Assembly (NCBI RefSeq): GCF_030406325.1
Contig: NZ_JAUEQY010000008.1
Coordinates: forward strand, 186,001-250,000
Source: Actinomadura sp. DC4
Lineage (GTDB): Bacteria > Actinomycetota > Actinomycetes > Streptosporangiales > Streptosporangiaceae
Direction of reading: 5' to 3'
DNA length: 64,000 nt
Numbering within the stretch: position 1 is the stretch's first letter; every line of letters begins with the position of its first letter. A program made the position numbers and the translations under genes. The notes under the pieces are model-generated. The model was not told where the DNA came from, made no database searches, and worked only from the letters and a program-made list of their open reading frames with translations. Shown in pieces: positions 49,684 through 58,040 of this stretch.

Positions 49684-49715
49684 ACGACGCCGGCCACTCG
49701 ATCGAAAGGCGGAAG

Positions 49716-50690
49716 ATGGACAAGCTTTCCGTGGCTCTCGGGGAGTACCCCCACGGACAGGCCCTGCTCGACGGCGACGTCGCGGTGGAGGGGTACCACG
49801 TCGAGCCGGTGGAGGTCAGGCCGATCATCGGCGCGTACCGCCGCATGATCCGGGACCTGGAGTTCGACGTGTGCGAGCTGGCGCCGGCGTCGTACCTCAT
49901 GGCCCGCCAGGAGGGGGTGCCGCTCACCGCGGTGCCCGTCTTCCTCAACCGGCGCTTCCACCACGGCGACGTGCAGTGCGCCGTGGGCTCGGGCATCCGG
50001 GTCCCGTCGGACCTGGAGGGACGCCGGATCGGCGTCCGCGCGTACACCGTGACCACGGCGGTGTGGGTGCGCGGGGTCCTCCAGGAGGAGTACGGCGTGG
50101 ACATCGGGAAGATCACCTGGGCGGTGGACGACGACGACCACATCGAGGGCCGGGCCCCGGCCAACGTCGAGCGGGTCACCGACGGCCGCTCCCTCGGCGA
50201 GCTCCTGCGCGCCGGGGAGATCGACGCCGCGTTCACCGGCAACGCCGGCACGGGCCGGGCCGGCGCGCCGCGGGCCGGCTGGACGGCGACGGCAGCGTCC
50301 CCCGCGGCGGACGACGGCCCCTATCCGCTCTTCGCCCAGTCCGAGGTGCTGGCCGCCGACTGGTACCTCCGTACGGGGATCTATCCGCTGCACTCCCTGA
50401 TCGCGCTCCGCTCCGACCTCGTCGAGCAGAACCCCGGCCTGCCGACCGCTCTCTACGCGGCGCTGGCCGAGAGCAAGCGGCGGCAGGTCGCCGCGGACCC
50501 GGAGTGGTCGGCGCTCAAGAGGTTCGCCCGGCAGGCGGAGCAGATCCACGGCGATCCCGTCCCGTACGGCCGCGCCGCGAACGAGGCGAGCCTGGAGGCG
50601 ATCGTGCGCTTCTCCCGTGAGCAGGGCCTGCTAGACGCGGACTTCCCCGCGGACCGGCTCTTCGCCGAAGGCGACTACCCGGACGCGTAG
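49716..50690 (+). CDS. 4,5-dihydroxyphthalate decarboxylase-like protein (second copy)
   Basis: 324-residue cytosolic paralogue of the first operon gene and closer to Pht5: FDVCELAPASYLMARQEGVP, VPVFLNRRFHHGDVQCAVGS, GRRIGVRAYTVTTAVWVRGV, ADWYLRTGIYPLHSLIALRS. It keeps the FHHG histidines shared with the other copy. ATG at 49716 follows AAAGG and its N-terminus aligns with the paralogue; GTG at 49680, overlapping the ThDP stop, is the alternative. Decarboxylation of an aromatic dicarboxylate is inferred from the family. Confidence 0.82.
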   Translation: MDKLSVALGEYPHGQALLDGDVAVEGYHVEPVEVRPIIGAYRRMIRDLEFDVCELAPASYLMARQEGVPLTAVPVFLNRRFHHGDVQCAVGSGIRVPSDLEGRRIGVRAYTVTTAVWVRGVLQEEYGVDIGKITWAVDDDDHIEGRAPANVERVTDGRSLGELLRAGEIDAAFTGNAGTGRAGAPRAGWTATAASPAADDGPYPLFAQSEVLAADWYLRTGIYPLHSLIALRSDLVEQNPGLPTALYAALAESKRRQVAADPEWSALKRFARQAEQIHGDPVPYGRAANEASLEAIVRFSREQGLLDADFPADRLFAEGDYPDA

Positions 50691-50716
50691 CCACACCACT
50701 CGGAGAGGTTGGAACC

Positions 50717-51583
50717 ATGGATGTCGTCGACACGCACTGCCACATCATCGCGGAGGACCTGACCGCGTACCCGCGGGCGCCGCTCGGCGGGAGGCAGTCG
50801 GAGTGGGCCGCGGCCCGGCCGGTCACCGCGGAGGGCCTGCTCGCCCGCATGGACGAGGTGGGCATCCGCCAGGCCGTCCTGGTGCAGGCCACCACGGCGT
50901 ACGGCTATGACAACTCCTATGTGCTGGACAGTTTCCGGCGTGCGCCGGACCGCTTCATCGCCGTGGGCACCTTCGACCCGCTGGAGCCCGGGGCCGGCGC
51001 GCGCCTGGTGGCGGGCTGCCGCGACGACGGCCTGGCCGGAGTACGGCTGTTCACGAGCGGCAGCACCGTACCCACGCAGGGCGAGTGGTTCGCCGCGCCC
51101 GAGACGCAGGAGTTCTGGGAGGCGGCCGGCGAGCTGGGCATCACCGTCTGCCTGCAGATGCGCCTCGGCCCGGCGACGAAGCAGCTGGTGTCGGTGCTGG
51201 AGAGATTCCCCTCCGTACGGGTGCTCCTCGACCACATGGGATACCCCGACATCGCCGCCTCGCCGTCGCGCGCGGGGAAGGAGGTGGCCGAGCTCGCGCA
51301 GAACCCCGGCCTTCACCTCAAGCTCACGCACCGGAACCTCGAACGGCTGCGGGACGCCGGGGAGCGGGCGGACGATTTCCTCCAGCCGGTGCTGAGCGCG
51401 TTCGGCGCGGAGCGGATCGCCTGGGGCTCCAACTGCCCGGCCGCTGAACAACCGCTGACGGAACTCCTCGAACTCGCGCAGAATGTCCTGGGAACCCTGC
51501 CGGAGGAGGCTCGCGAGCAGATCTTCGCGGGCACGGCCCGGCGGCTGTATCCGGGGCTCGGCACGGCCCAGACTTCCAACTGA
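50717..51583 (+). CDS. Amidohydrolase-2 family metal-dependent hydrolase, paralogue
   Basis: 288-residue enzyme of the same branch as the gene at 42415: VVDTHCHIIAEDLTAYPRAP (HCH metal site), AVLVQATTAYGYDNSYVLDS, VRVLLDHMGYPDIAASPSRA. Like its paralogue it has WGSNCPA where most family members have a catalytic Asp. Lactone hydrolysis or a related step is the inferred role. The ATG follows GGAGAGG. Confidence 0.88.
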   Translation: MDVVDTHCHIIAEDLTAYPRAPLGGRQSEWAAARPVTAEGLLARMDEVGIRQAVLVQATTAYGYDNSYVLDSFRRAPDRFIAVGTFDPLEPGAGARLVAGCRDDGLAGVRLFTSGSTVPTQGEWFAAPETQEFWEAAGELGITVCLQMRLGPATKQLVSVLERFPSVRVLLDHMGYPDIAASPSRAGKEVAELAQNPGLHLKLTHRNLERLRDAGERADDFLQPVLSAFGAERIAWGSNCPAAEQPLTELLELAQNVLGTLPEEAREQIFAGTARRLYPGLGTAQTSN

Positions 51584-51601
51584 GGTACATAGGCGATCAC
51601 T

Positions 51602-52273
51602 GTGGATCAGAGCGGCAACAACGGCATCGCGGAGACGACCCGAGGGTCGGCCACCCGGTACAGCCAGGCATATGAGGGGCTGCGCTCGCTGCTGCTGTCC
51701 GGGAGCATCGAACCCAACACGCGGCTGACCGAGGCGGACCTGACCGGGATGTTCAACGTCTCGCGCGGCACGATGCGCTCGGTCCTGGTGCGGCTCGTGC
51801 AGGAGGGCTACGTCACCAGCGAGGTCAACCGCGGCGTACGGACGAGGAGCTTCTCGGTCGAGGAGGCGGCCGACATCCTGGAGGCGCGGGAGACGCTGGA
51901 GTCCGCCCTGGCCGGAAAGGCCGCGGAGCGGGCGACGGAGGAGGACGTCCGCGAGCTCCGCACGACCCTCACCGCGATGGAGGAGGCCCAGGCCCGCGGC
52001 GACCAGGCGGAGTACTCCAAGGGCAACCGGAGGTTCCACCAGCAGGTGAAGGAGGCAGCGCACCAGAGAACCCTGGCGCGGGCGTACGACGGCCTCCTGT
52101 ATCCGCTGGTGATGCGGCAGTACCGCAACATCTCGGCCCCGCACCCGCGACGGGGCTCGCTGGAGGAGCACCAGGCCATCTTCCTGGCCATCCTGACCCA
52201 CAACGCGGACGCGGCCGTCGCCACCATGCGCCACCACGTCAGCTCGGCCCGCCAGCAGCTGCTCCTGGAGTAG
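51602..52273 (+). CDS. GntR/FCD family transcriptional regulator
   Basis: 223 residues. N-terminal winged helix (YEGLRSLLLSGSIEPNTRLT, DLTGMFNVSRGTMRSVLVRL, then the wing at VTSEVNRGVRTRSF) and a helical FCD effector domain with likely metal-binding residues (NRRFHQQVKEAAHQRTLARA and HVSSARQQLLLE). GTG at 51602. Last gene of the operon and the obvious pathway repressor; the ATTGT-TCG-ACAAT palindrome at 39503 is a likely target. The effector is probably the substrate or an intermediate. Confidence 0.9.
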   Translation: MDQSGNNGIAETTRGSATRYSQAYEGLRSLLLSGSIEPNTRLTEADLTGMFNVSRGTMRSVLVRLVQEGYVTSEVNRGVRTRSFSVEEAADILEARETLESALAGKAAERATEEDVRELRTTLTAMEEAQARGDQAEYSKGNRRFHQQVKEAAHQRTLARAYDGLLYPLVMRQYRNISAPHPRRGSLEEHQAIFLAILTHNADAAVATMRHHVSSARQQLLLE

Positions 52274-52333
52274 CCGGCGGCGAGTGTCGGACCCGCCGGG
52301 GAGGATGGGGGAACCGACGACGAGGGAGAGCAC

Positions 52334-53062
52334 ATGATCGCCGAGCTGAAGGCGGTGGCGTTCGACGCGCCGGACATCGCCGCGGAGGCCGACTTCTACA
52401 CCGCCCTGGCGGGCTGGACGCAGAAGTACGCCGACGACGAGTGGATCACGATGATGACGCCGGACGGGTGGCGCATCGCGTTCCAGCGCGCGCCGGACCA
52501 CGTGGCGCCCCGGTGGCCCGACCCGGCGGCGCCGCAGCAGGCCCACCTCGATCTACGCGTGCCCGACATCGACGCCGCCGCGGACCGGGCGGTCTCGCTC
52601 GGCGCGACGCTGCTGCGGCGCAACGAACGCTGGCACACGCTCGCCGACCCGGCCGGTCACCCGTTCGACCTGTGCGTCAAGGAGGACGACCCGAACACGA
52701 CGGTGATGGGCGTGATGCTCGACTGCCCGGACGCGACGGCGCTGAGCGCGTTCTACTCCGAGCTGCTGGGCAAGCCGGTCACGTACGAGGGGCCGGGCGT
52801 CGCGATGATCGGCGAGGACGGAAAGATGCCCGTGCTGTTCCAGCAGGTCGAGGACTACCGGGCGCCACGCTGGCCCGACCCGGCCGCGCCGCAGCAGGTC
52901 CACTTCGACCTGCTCGTCGAGCGCGCCGACCTGGAGGCGGCCGAGCGGGCGGCGTTCGCGATCGGCGCGGTGAGGCTGCCGGGTGAGGGCGACGACTGGC
53001 GTGTGTACGCGGACCCCGCAGGCAAGCCGTTCTGCCTCACCTGGAACGAGGTGCCGGAGTAG
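52334..53062 (+). CDS. VOC family protein with two glyoxalase-like domains
   Basis: 242 residues in two repeated halves, each a vicinal-oxygen-chelate domain: KAVAFDAPDIAAEADFYTAL, then WPDPAAPQQAHLDLRVPDID, and again GVMLDCPDATALSAFYSELL with RWPDPAAPQQVHFDLLVERA. The repeat of RWPDPAAPQQ shows a fresh internal duplication. Actinobacterial members are often annotated as glyoxalase/bleomycin-resistance-like with unknown function. ATG at 52334 follows GGGAGAG. Separate from the operon by a short gap; a link is not evident. Confidence 0.88.
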   Translation: MIAELKAVAFDAPDIAAEADFYTALAGWTQKYADDEWITMMTPDGWRIAFQRAPDHVAPRWPDPAAPQQAHLDLRVPDIDAAADRAVSLGATLLRRNERWHTLADPAGHPFDLCVKEDDPNTTVMGVMLDCPDATALSAFYSELLGKPVTYEGPGVAMIGEDGKMPVLFQQVEDYRAPRWPDPAAPQQVHFDLLVERADLEAAERAAFAIGAVRLPGEGDDWRVYADPAGKPFCLTWNEVPE

Positions 53063-53152
53063 CCGATCGGATCCGGCGCCACGAGGTTCGCCGGTCACCA
53101 GGCGTGAATGTGCGGATTATGCTGCCTGTCCCAAGATCATTAAGATCCCCGG

Positions 53153-54445
53153 GTGATCAACAGACGAGGCCCCGCGGCCAGTGTGCTCGTGGGCATGCTG
53201 GCCGCCTTGACGATAGCCGCAATGCCGCCGGCCTCCGCTGGGGAACCGACGGAAGAGGAAGCGCCGAAGGTCGAGCTGGTGCTGGACTCCAGCGGCTCGA
53301 TGCGCGCCACCGACATCGACGGCCGCAGCCGGATGTCGGTCGCCCAGCAGTCCTTCGACGAGGTCGTGGACGCGCTGCCCGAGGAGACGCAGCTCGGCAT
53401 CCGCGTCCTCGGCTCGCGCATTCCCGTGGCGAACAACCAGGCTCTCGGCTGCCGGGACACCCAGCAGATCATGCCGGTCGCCACGGTCGACAAGGCCAGG
53501 GCCAAGTCCGCGATCGCCACGATGCGGCCCACCGGCTGGACGCCGATCGGCCTCGCCCTCCGCGGCGCCGCCCGTGACCTGGGTACGGGCGAGACCACCC
53601 GGCGGATCGTCCTCATCACCGACGGGGAGGACACGTGCGGGTCGCCGGGCCCGTGCGACGTCGCGCGCGAACTCGCCGCCCAGGGCACGCACCTGATCGT
53701 GGACACGCTCGGGCTCACCCTCGACGACAAGGTACGCCGCCAGCTCACCTGCATCGCCGGCGCCACCGGCGGGACCTACACCGCCGTCCAGCACCAGACC
53801 CAGCTCACCAGCCGGCTGAACCAGCTCGTACGGCGGGCGCACGACACGTACCGCCGTACCCCGCGCCAGGTCGGCGGCAGCAGCCGGTGCGCCAACGCCC
53901 CGATCCTGAGCCCCGGCGTCTACGCCGACCGCGAGCGCTTCGCCGAGCACCGCTGGTACCGCGTCGCGGTCGCGCCGGGACAGGAGCTGCGCGCCTCGGT
54001 GAGCGTCGCGCTCGACCGCACGCTGAACCCCGACTACGGGGTGCTGCTGCGTGCGGTGTCCACGAGCGGGCAGGAGATCGTCCGCGGGACCGACGCGGGC
54101 AGCGGGCGTACGGACGTGCTGTCCACCGGGCTGCGCTGGTCGGACCAGCGGTCCTCGGCCACGCCCGAGCCCTCGACGTCGACCGAGACCGGCACCGAGA
54201 CCGCGACGAACCTGGTCTGCCTCGTGGTGAGCAACTCCTTCTCCGTCCCCGCCGGCGTCCAGACCGCGCCCGGGATGCCACTGGAACTGACCGTCGGCGT
54301 CGTGCCGTCCTCACCCACCCCCGGCGGCCCGTCCCTGGGCCGCGGCTGGCTGCTGCTGGTCGTCCTCGCCGGCGCCGGCCTGTTCGGCGGCCTGCTCACC
54401 GGATGGCTGGCCCGCTGGCGGGTCGCCGTCTGGAAGGAGAACTGA
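53153..54445 (+). CDS. Secreted VWA-domain protein with C-terminal membrane anchor
   Basis: 430 residues. A signal peptide (ASVLVGMLAALTIAAMPPAS) is followed by a von Willebrand A domain with an intact MIDAS: DSSGSM near residue 45, the Thr in GWTPIGLAL, and the Asp in ITDGEDTC. After it comes a beta-rich region (AEHRWYRVAVAPGQELRASV) and a C-terminal membrane helix (WLLLVVLAGAGLFGGLLTGW) with a short basic tail. It is coupled to the next gene, 2 bases apart. The role is unknown; cell-surface assembly or adhesion is possible. Confidence 0.85.
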   Translation: MINRRGPAASVLVGMLAALTIAAMPPASAGEPTEEEAPKVELVLDSSGSMRATDIDGRSRMSVAQQSFDEVVDALPEETQLGIRVLGSRIPVANNQALGCRDTQQIMPVATVDKARAKSAIATMRPTGWTPIGLALRGAARDLGTGETTRRIVLITDGEDTCGSPGPCDVARELAAQGTHLIVDTLGLTLDDKVRRQLTCIAGATGGTYTAVQHQTQLTSRLNQLVRRAHDTYRRTPRQVGGSSRCANAPILSPGVYADRERFAEHRWYRVAVAPGQELRASVSVALDRTLNPDYGVLLRAVSTSGQEIVRGTDAGSGRTDVLSTGLRWSDQRSSATPEPSTSTETGTETATNLVCLVVSNSFSVPAGVQTAPGMPLELTVGVVPSSPTPGGPSLGRGWLLLVVLAGAGLFGGLLTGWLARWRVAVWKEN

Positions 54446-54447
54446 CC

Positions 54448-55233
54448 ATGCGCGCCGCCCTTCTTCTGAGCCTGCCGTTCGCGGGCCTCGTGGCACTGGC
54501 CGGGCCCGCCCTCGCGGAGGAGACCCCGACGCCGAGTCCCAGCGCCACGGTCACCACCGCCGGGACGTCCTTCCTCACCGCGACCAAGGTGGAGGCCGAC
54601 CAGCCCGTACGGGTGTCCGGCTCCACCGGCGACTACCAGTACTGGTCCTACGAGGCCGCCGCCGGAGAGACGGACCGGCTGGCCATCACCATCACCCTGC
54701 CGCCGGGTTCGAGCCGGCACGGCCCGGCCACCTGGACGGTCGACGTCTTCGACGGCCTGCGCCGCCGTCAGGCGTGCACGGCCGGTTCCCAGACCTCCAC
54801 CGCGGCGACGGGCACCGGGACGGTCGCGCTCCACTGCCTCCTGCGGCAGGTCCGCTCGTGGGCCGACCCCTGGTCCGACGAGCCGCTGCCGGGCACCTAC
54901 TACGTACGCCTGTCGGCGACCGGGCTGCCGGAGCAGGACCTCGGCCTGCCGATCCAGACGGACGTGACCCTCGACGCGCACGGAGGCGACGCCCAGCCCG
55001 ACAACGCGAAACTGAAGGCCCCGCTGTCCCCGAAGGTTGACCCCGGAGCCACCGTGGCGCCGCAGGCCGCGCCGTCGGCGAGCCCGGAGGCCGGCCCGCT
55101 GCAACGCGCGAAGGGCTGGTTCTCCTGGCCGTCCGGCCGCTGGTGGTGGACGATCGGCGGCGGAGTGCTGGCCGCGATGACCGGCGTTGGCGGCTACAGC
55201 CTGACCCGCCACCCTCGCCGCTGGTTCCGCTGA
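54448..55233 (+). CDS. Secreted protein partner of the VWA protein, with C-terminal anchor
   Basis: 261 residues. Signal peptide (LLLSLPFAGLVALAGPALAE), a Thr/Pro/Ser linker, a beta-sandwich-like domain (VRVSGSTGDYQYWSYEAAAG, LPGTYYVRLSATGLPEQDLG) similar in style to the beta region of the preceding gene, a second disordered linker and a C-terminal helix (WTIGGGVLAAMTGVGGYSL) with an Arg-rich end. ATG at 54448 follows AAGGAGA. The shared topology and tight spacing suggest a complex. Not recognised. Confidence 0.78.
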   Translation: MRAALLLSLPFAGLVALAGPALAEETPTPSPSATVTTAGTSFLTATKVEADQPVRVSGSTGDYQYWSYEAAAGETDRLAITITLPPGSSRHGPATWTVDVFDGLRRRQACTAGSQTSTAATGTGTVALHCLLRQVRSWADPWSDEPLPGTYYVRLSATGLPEQDLGLPIQTDVTLDAHGGDAQPDNAKLKAPLSPKVDPGATVAPQAAPSASPEAGPLQRAKGWFSWPSGRWWWTIGGGVLAAMTGVGGYSLTRHPRRWFR

Positions 55234-55235
55234 GA

Positions 55236-55264
55236 CCGGCCGGGCCCTTCGCGGGCCCGGCCGG
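55236..55264 (+). terminator. Perfect 12-base hairpin terminator
   Basis: CCGGCCGGGCCC (55236-55247), TTCGC loop, GGGCCCGGCCGG (55253-55264), just after the stop of the secreted partner gene and before a convergent gene. Probably bidirectional. Confidence 0.85.
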
Positions 55265-55276
55265 ACTTCACGCGTG

Positions 55277-56995
55277 TCAGGTGGTGGTGAGGGCGGTGTC
55301 GTCGAGGACGAACGAGGTCTGCTTCTCGTAGTCCTCGGCGCCGGTGAACTTCAGCGTGATGGTCTGGCCGATGTAGCCGTTCAGGCTGACGCTGTGCTGC
55401 GTGTAGCCGGTGACGGGGTTGAGGTTGGAGTACGTGGCCAGCGTGGCCAGGACCGTGCCCGAGGCGTTGACGAGCTGGACCTTCAGCGTGTCGTACGCCG
55501 TGGTGCCGGTCTCGGCCGTGTCCACGTGCAGCCAGTACGAGAGCGTCGCCGAATGGGCCGCCGAGGGGATGGTGACCTGCTGGCTCAGCGTGTCCGTCGT
55601 GGTCGTGCCGTAGCCGTCGAGCCAGGCGTCCCACGAACCCGAGCGCGCCGGTTCCTTGGTCCCGCTGTAGATGACCTTGGTGGTGCCGGTCCAGGGCGCG
55701 GCGGTGCCGGTCTCGAAGCCCGGGTTGCCGAGCAACTGCGAGCCCCCGCCTCCCGAGCCGCTGATCGTCCAGGTGAATGACGCCGAGCCGGAGGGGCCCG
55801 TGGAGTCGGTCGCGGTGACGGTGACCTGGCTCGTGCCGGCGGTGGTGGGCGTACCGGAGATCAGGCCGGTCGACGCGTTGACGGACAGGCCCGCGGGCAG
55901 GCCGGTGGCCCGGTAGGACAGGGTGCCGCCGGCGTCGTCGGAGGCGGAGATCTGCAGGCGGGCGGCGGTGCCGACCGTGCCGGTCTGGGCTCCGGGGTTG
56001 GTGACGGTGACCCCGCCCGGCGGCGTCGAGGTGGAACCCGCGGCGAGCCAGGCGGTCGTGTTCAGGCCGATCGCGGCGTCGGTGCCCGCGGGGTCGTTCC
56101 AGCCGTCGTACAGGGTGTTGCCCGACTGCCCGGTGCCGTCGTCGATGGTGGAGCTGTCACCCCAGATGGCGACCCGGCCGCTGCCGAACGTGCTGCTGAC
56201 GAGGAACGCCCCCGTGTTGCCCGAGGGGGTCGCGCCGGTGAGGTACACCAGCCCCTTGACGTTCGGGTTGTCGGCGGGGTGCAGCGTGAACGTGGTGCCG
56301 TTCCGCAGGATGCTGCCCTTCACCGTGCCGAACGGGCCGTTGATGATCGGGTTCGAGGTGTCCTTGATCGCCACCGGGTTGTCGGTGGTGATGTTCAGCA
56401 GGTCGACCGAGAAGCCGAACGGGTCGGTGTTGTCCACGCCGTTGCCGGTCAGCAGGTCGTTGATGACCTTGGGGGAGTCCCAGCCGTCACTGTTGCGGTC
56501 GCTGCCGGTGTGGTCGGAGATCAGGAAGAGGCCGCCGCCGTTCTGGACGAACCGCATGACCGCGGTCTTCTCCGCGGTGCTGAGCTGGACGTTGGGCTCG
56601 GGCAGCACGAACGTGTCGAAGTTGGACAGGTCGAGGGCGCTCGAGGTGTTCCCGTACGTGATGGTGTTGCCGCTCGGCAGCGTCTTCAGGCTGTACTGAC
56701 CGCTCTTCTGCAGAGCGACGCCCCAGGAGGACAGCGCGCCGGTCCAGTCGGTCTCGGCCTGGGGCGTCGAGTCCTGCTGGAGCGGGTCGGGCTGGCTGGT
56801 GCTGATGATCCAGTCGGCATTTCCGGCCGTCTCGGCCTTGGTGTTGTCGAACAACACGCGGTGGACGGTGGCGGCGGGCGCCGGCGGGCGGTCCGGCGCC
56901 TTGGCGAGGACGGGGGAGCCGACCGAAACGGTCAGGCCTAGTACGGCCGCCCAGAGAAGCACTTGTCTAGGACGGCGGGACAGGGAAATGCGCAC
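55277..56995 (-). CDS. Secreted protein with amidotransferase-like and Ig-like domains
   Basis: 572 residues. A signal peptide (VLLWAAVLGLTVSVGSPVLA) precedes a domain with VHRVLFDNTKAETAGNADWI, VALQKSGQYSLKTLPSGNTI, FDTFVLPEPN and FVQNGGGLFLISDHTGSDR. This resembles the DUF4350/GATase-1-like fold of secreted hydrolase-like proteins. An Ig-like putative-Ig/cadherin module follows (GLPAGLSVNASTGLISGTPT). Last comes a C-terminal jelly-roll carbohydrate-binding-like domain (LGNPGFETGTAAPWTGTTKV). GTG at 56995 follows AGGAGG. Enzymatic activity is uncertain; surface carbohydrate binding is likely. Confidence 0.75.
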   Translation of the reverse strand: MRISLSRRPRQVLLWAAVLGLTVSVGSPVLAKAPDRPPAPAATVHRVLFDNTKAETAGNADWIISTSQPDPLQQDSTPQAETDWTGALSSWGVALQKSGQYSLKTLPSGNTITYGNTSSALDLSNFDTFVLPEPNVQLSTAEKTAVMRFVQNGGGLFLISDHTGSDRNSDGWDSPKVINDLLTGNGVDNTDPFGFSVDLLNITTDNPVAIKDTSNPIINGPFGTVKGSILRNGTTFTLHPADNPNVKGLVYLTGATPSGNTGAFLVSSTFGSGRVAIWGDSSTIDDGTGQSGNTLYDGWNDPAGTDAAIGLNTTAWLAAGSTSTPPGGVTVTNPGAQTGTVGTAARLQISASDDAGGTLSYRATGLPAGLSVNASTGLISGTPTTAGTSQVTVTATDSTGPSGSASFTWTISGSGGGGSQLLGNPGFETGTAAPWTGTTKVIYSGTKEPARSGSWDAWLDGYGTTTTDTLSQQVTIPSAAHSATLSYWLHVDTAETGTTAYDTLKVQLVNASGTVLATLATYSNLNPVTGYTQHSVSLNGYIGQTITLKFTGAEDYEKQTSFVLDDTALTTT

Positions 56996-57091
56996 GACGC
57001 CTCCTGGCGGGAGAAGCGGGCTGATGAACAGTCGCCATCATGAGCGCAGAATCCGACAAAAGCCACCTATGCCCGCAAAGCACGTGCTGCC

Positions 57092-57700
57092 TTATGAGGC
57101 GTTCTCCTGCGCGGTGGACAAGGCGTAAAGGTGGTTCACCAGCGTGATGAGCACTTTCTTACTCGATCCGCGCTCACGGGCGTCGCAATCGATGATCGGA
57201 ATGTCGGCCGACAGGGACAGCGCGTTGCGGACCTGCTCGACCGAGTGCTGCGGGCCGCCGAAATTGTTCACGGCCACGATGAACGGCATTCCGTGGTGTT
57301 CGAGGCGGTCGATGGCGTACCAGGAGTCGGAGACGCGGCGCGTGTCGACGATGACGACGACGCCCAGGGTGCCGGAGAACAATCGGTCCCAGAGGAACCA
57401 GAACCGCTCCTGTCCGGGCGCGCCGAACAGGTACAGCACCATCTCCTCGTTCAGCGTGATGCGGCCGAAGTCGAAGGCGACCGTCGTCGTGGTCTTGGCC
57501 TCGACGCCGGCGGCGTCGTCGATCCCGACCCCCGCGTGCGTCATGACCTCTTCGGTGCTGAGCGGCCGGATCTCACTCACCGCGCGGACCATGGTGGTCT
57601 TGCCCACGCCGAACCCGCCGACGATCACGATCTTCAGGGCGTTGCTCGCGGTACTCCGCAGGGGCGGACGATCGAGCTGGTCAGAGCTTTTCGAGTCCAA
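57092..57700 (-). CDS. cvnD: Conservon GTP-binding protein CvnD
   Basis: 202-residue Ras/MglA-like GTPase. P-loop GGFGVGKTT (residues 28-36), switch II region YLFGAPGQERF, and NNFGG where NKxD is expected, the usual conservon deviation. CvnD proteins act downstream of the CvnA sensor and cycle GTP. TTG at 57700 lies inside the end of cvnC (20-base overlap), so the two are translationally coupled. Fourth gene of the operon. Confidence 0.93.
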   Translation of the reverse strand: MDSKSSDQLDRPPLRSTASNALKIVIVGGFGVGKTTMVRAVSEIRPLSTEEVMTHAGVGIDDAAGVEAKTTTTVAFDFGRITLNEEMVLYLFGAPGQERFWFLWDRLFSGTLGVVVIVDTRRVSDSWYAIDRLEHHGMPFIVAVNNFGGPQHSVEQVRNALSLSADIPIIDCDARERGSSKKVLITLVNHLYALSTAQENAS

Positions 57701-58040
57701 CGAGCACCTGCTTCAAGACCGCCGAATCGGTCAATCTGGATGGGGTGGAGGAGGACGACGGGTGGCGCGCCGTGACGCGGCCGGTGTCGAGGAGATCGCA
57801 CAAGAGGATCTTGACGATGCTGACGGGAAGCCCGAGCTCGGAGGAGATCTCCACGACCGCGGTGGGCAGGCGGGCCATCCGGAGGATCTTCACGTGCTCG
57901 GACTGCATGCCCGGCGCAGGATCGCACTCGCTCACGATCAGTGTGACCAGGTCGAGCCTGCTCTCGTCGGCGCGGCTGCGGCCACCGGTGATGGTGTACA
58001 GCCGGTCGGGGTCCTCGCCATCGAGTGGCCGTCGGCTCAT
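57681..58040 (-). CDS. cvnC: Conservon protein CvnC (DUF742)
   Basis: 119 residues of DUF742: DPDRLYTITGGRSRADESRL, LVTLIVSECDP, HVKILRMARLPTAVVEISSE, then LGLPVSIVKILLCDLLDTGR, an HTH-like part. Its ATG overlaps the cvnB stop (ATGA), its end overlaps cvnD. CvnC binds or tunes the CvnD GTPase in described conservons. Confidence 0.93.
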   Translation of the reverse strand: MSRRPLDGEDPDRLYTITGGRSRADESRLDLVTLIVSECDPAPGMQSEHVKILRMARLPTAVVEISSELGLPVSIVKILLCDLLDTGRVTARHPSSSSTPSRLTDSAVLKQVLVGLEKL

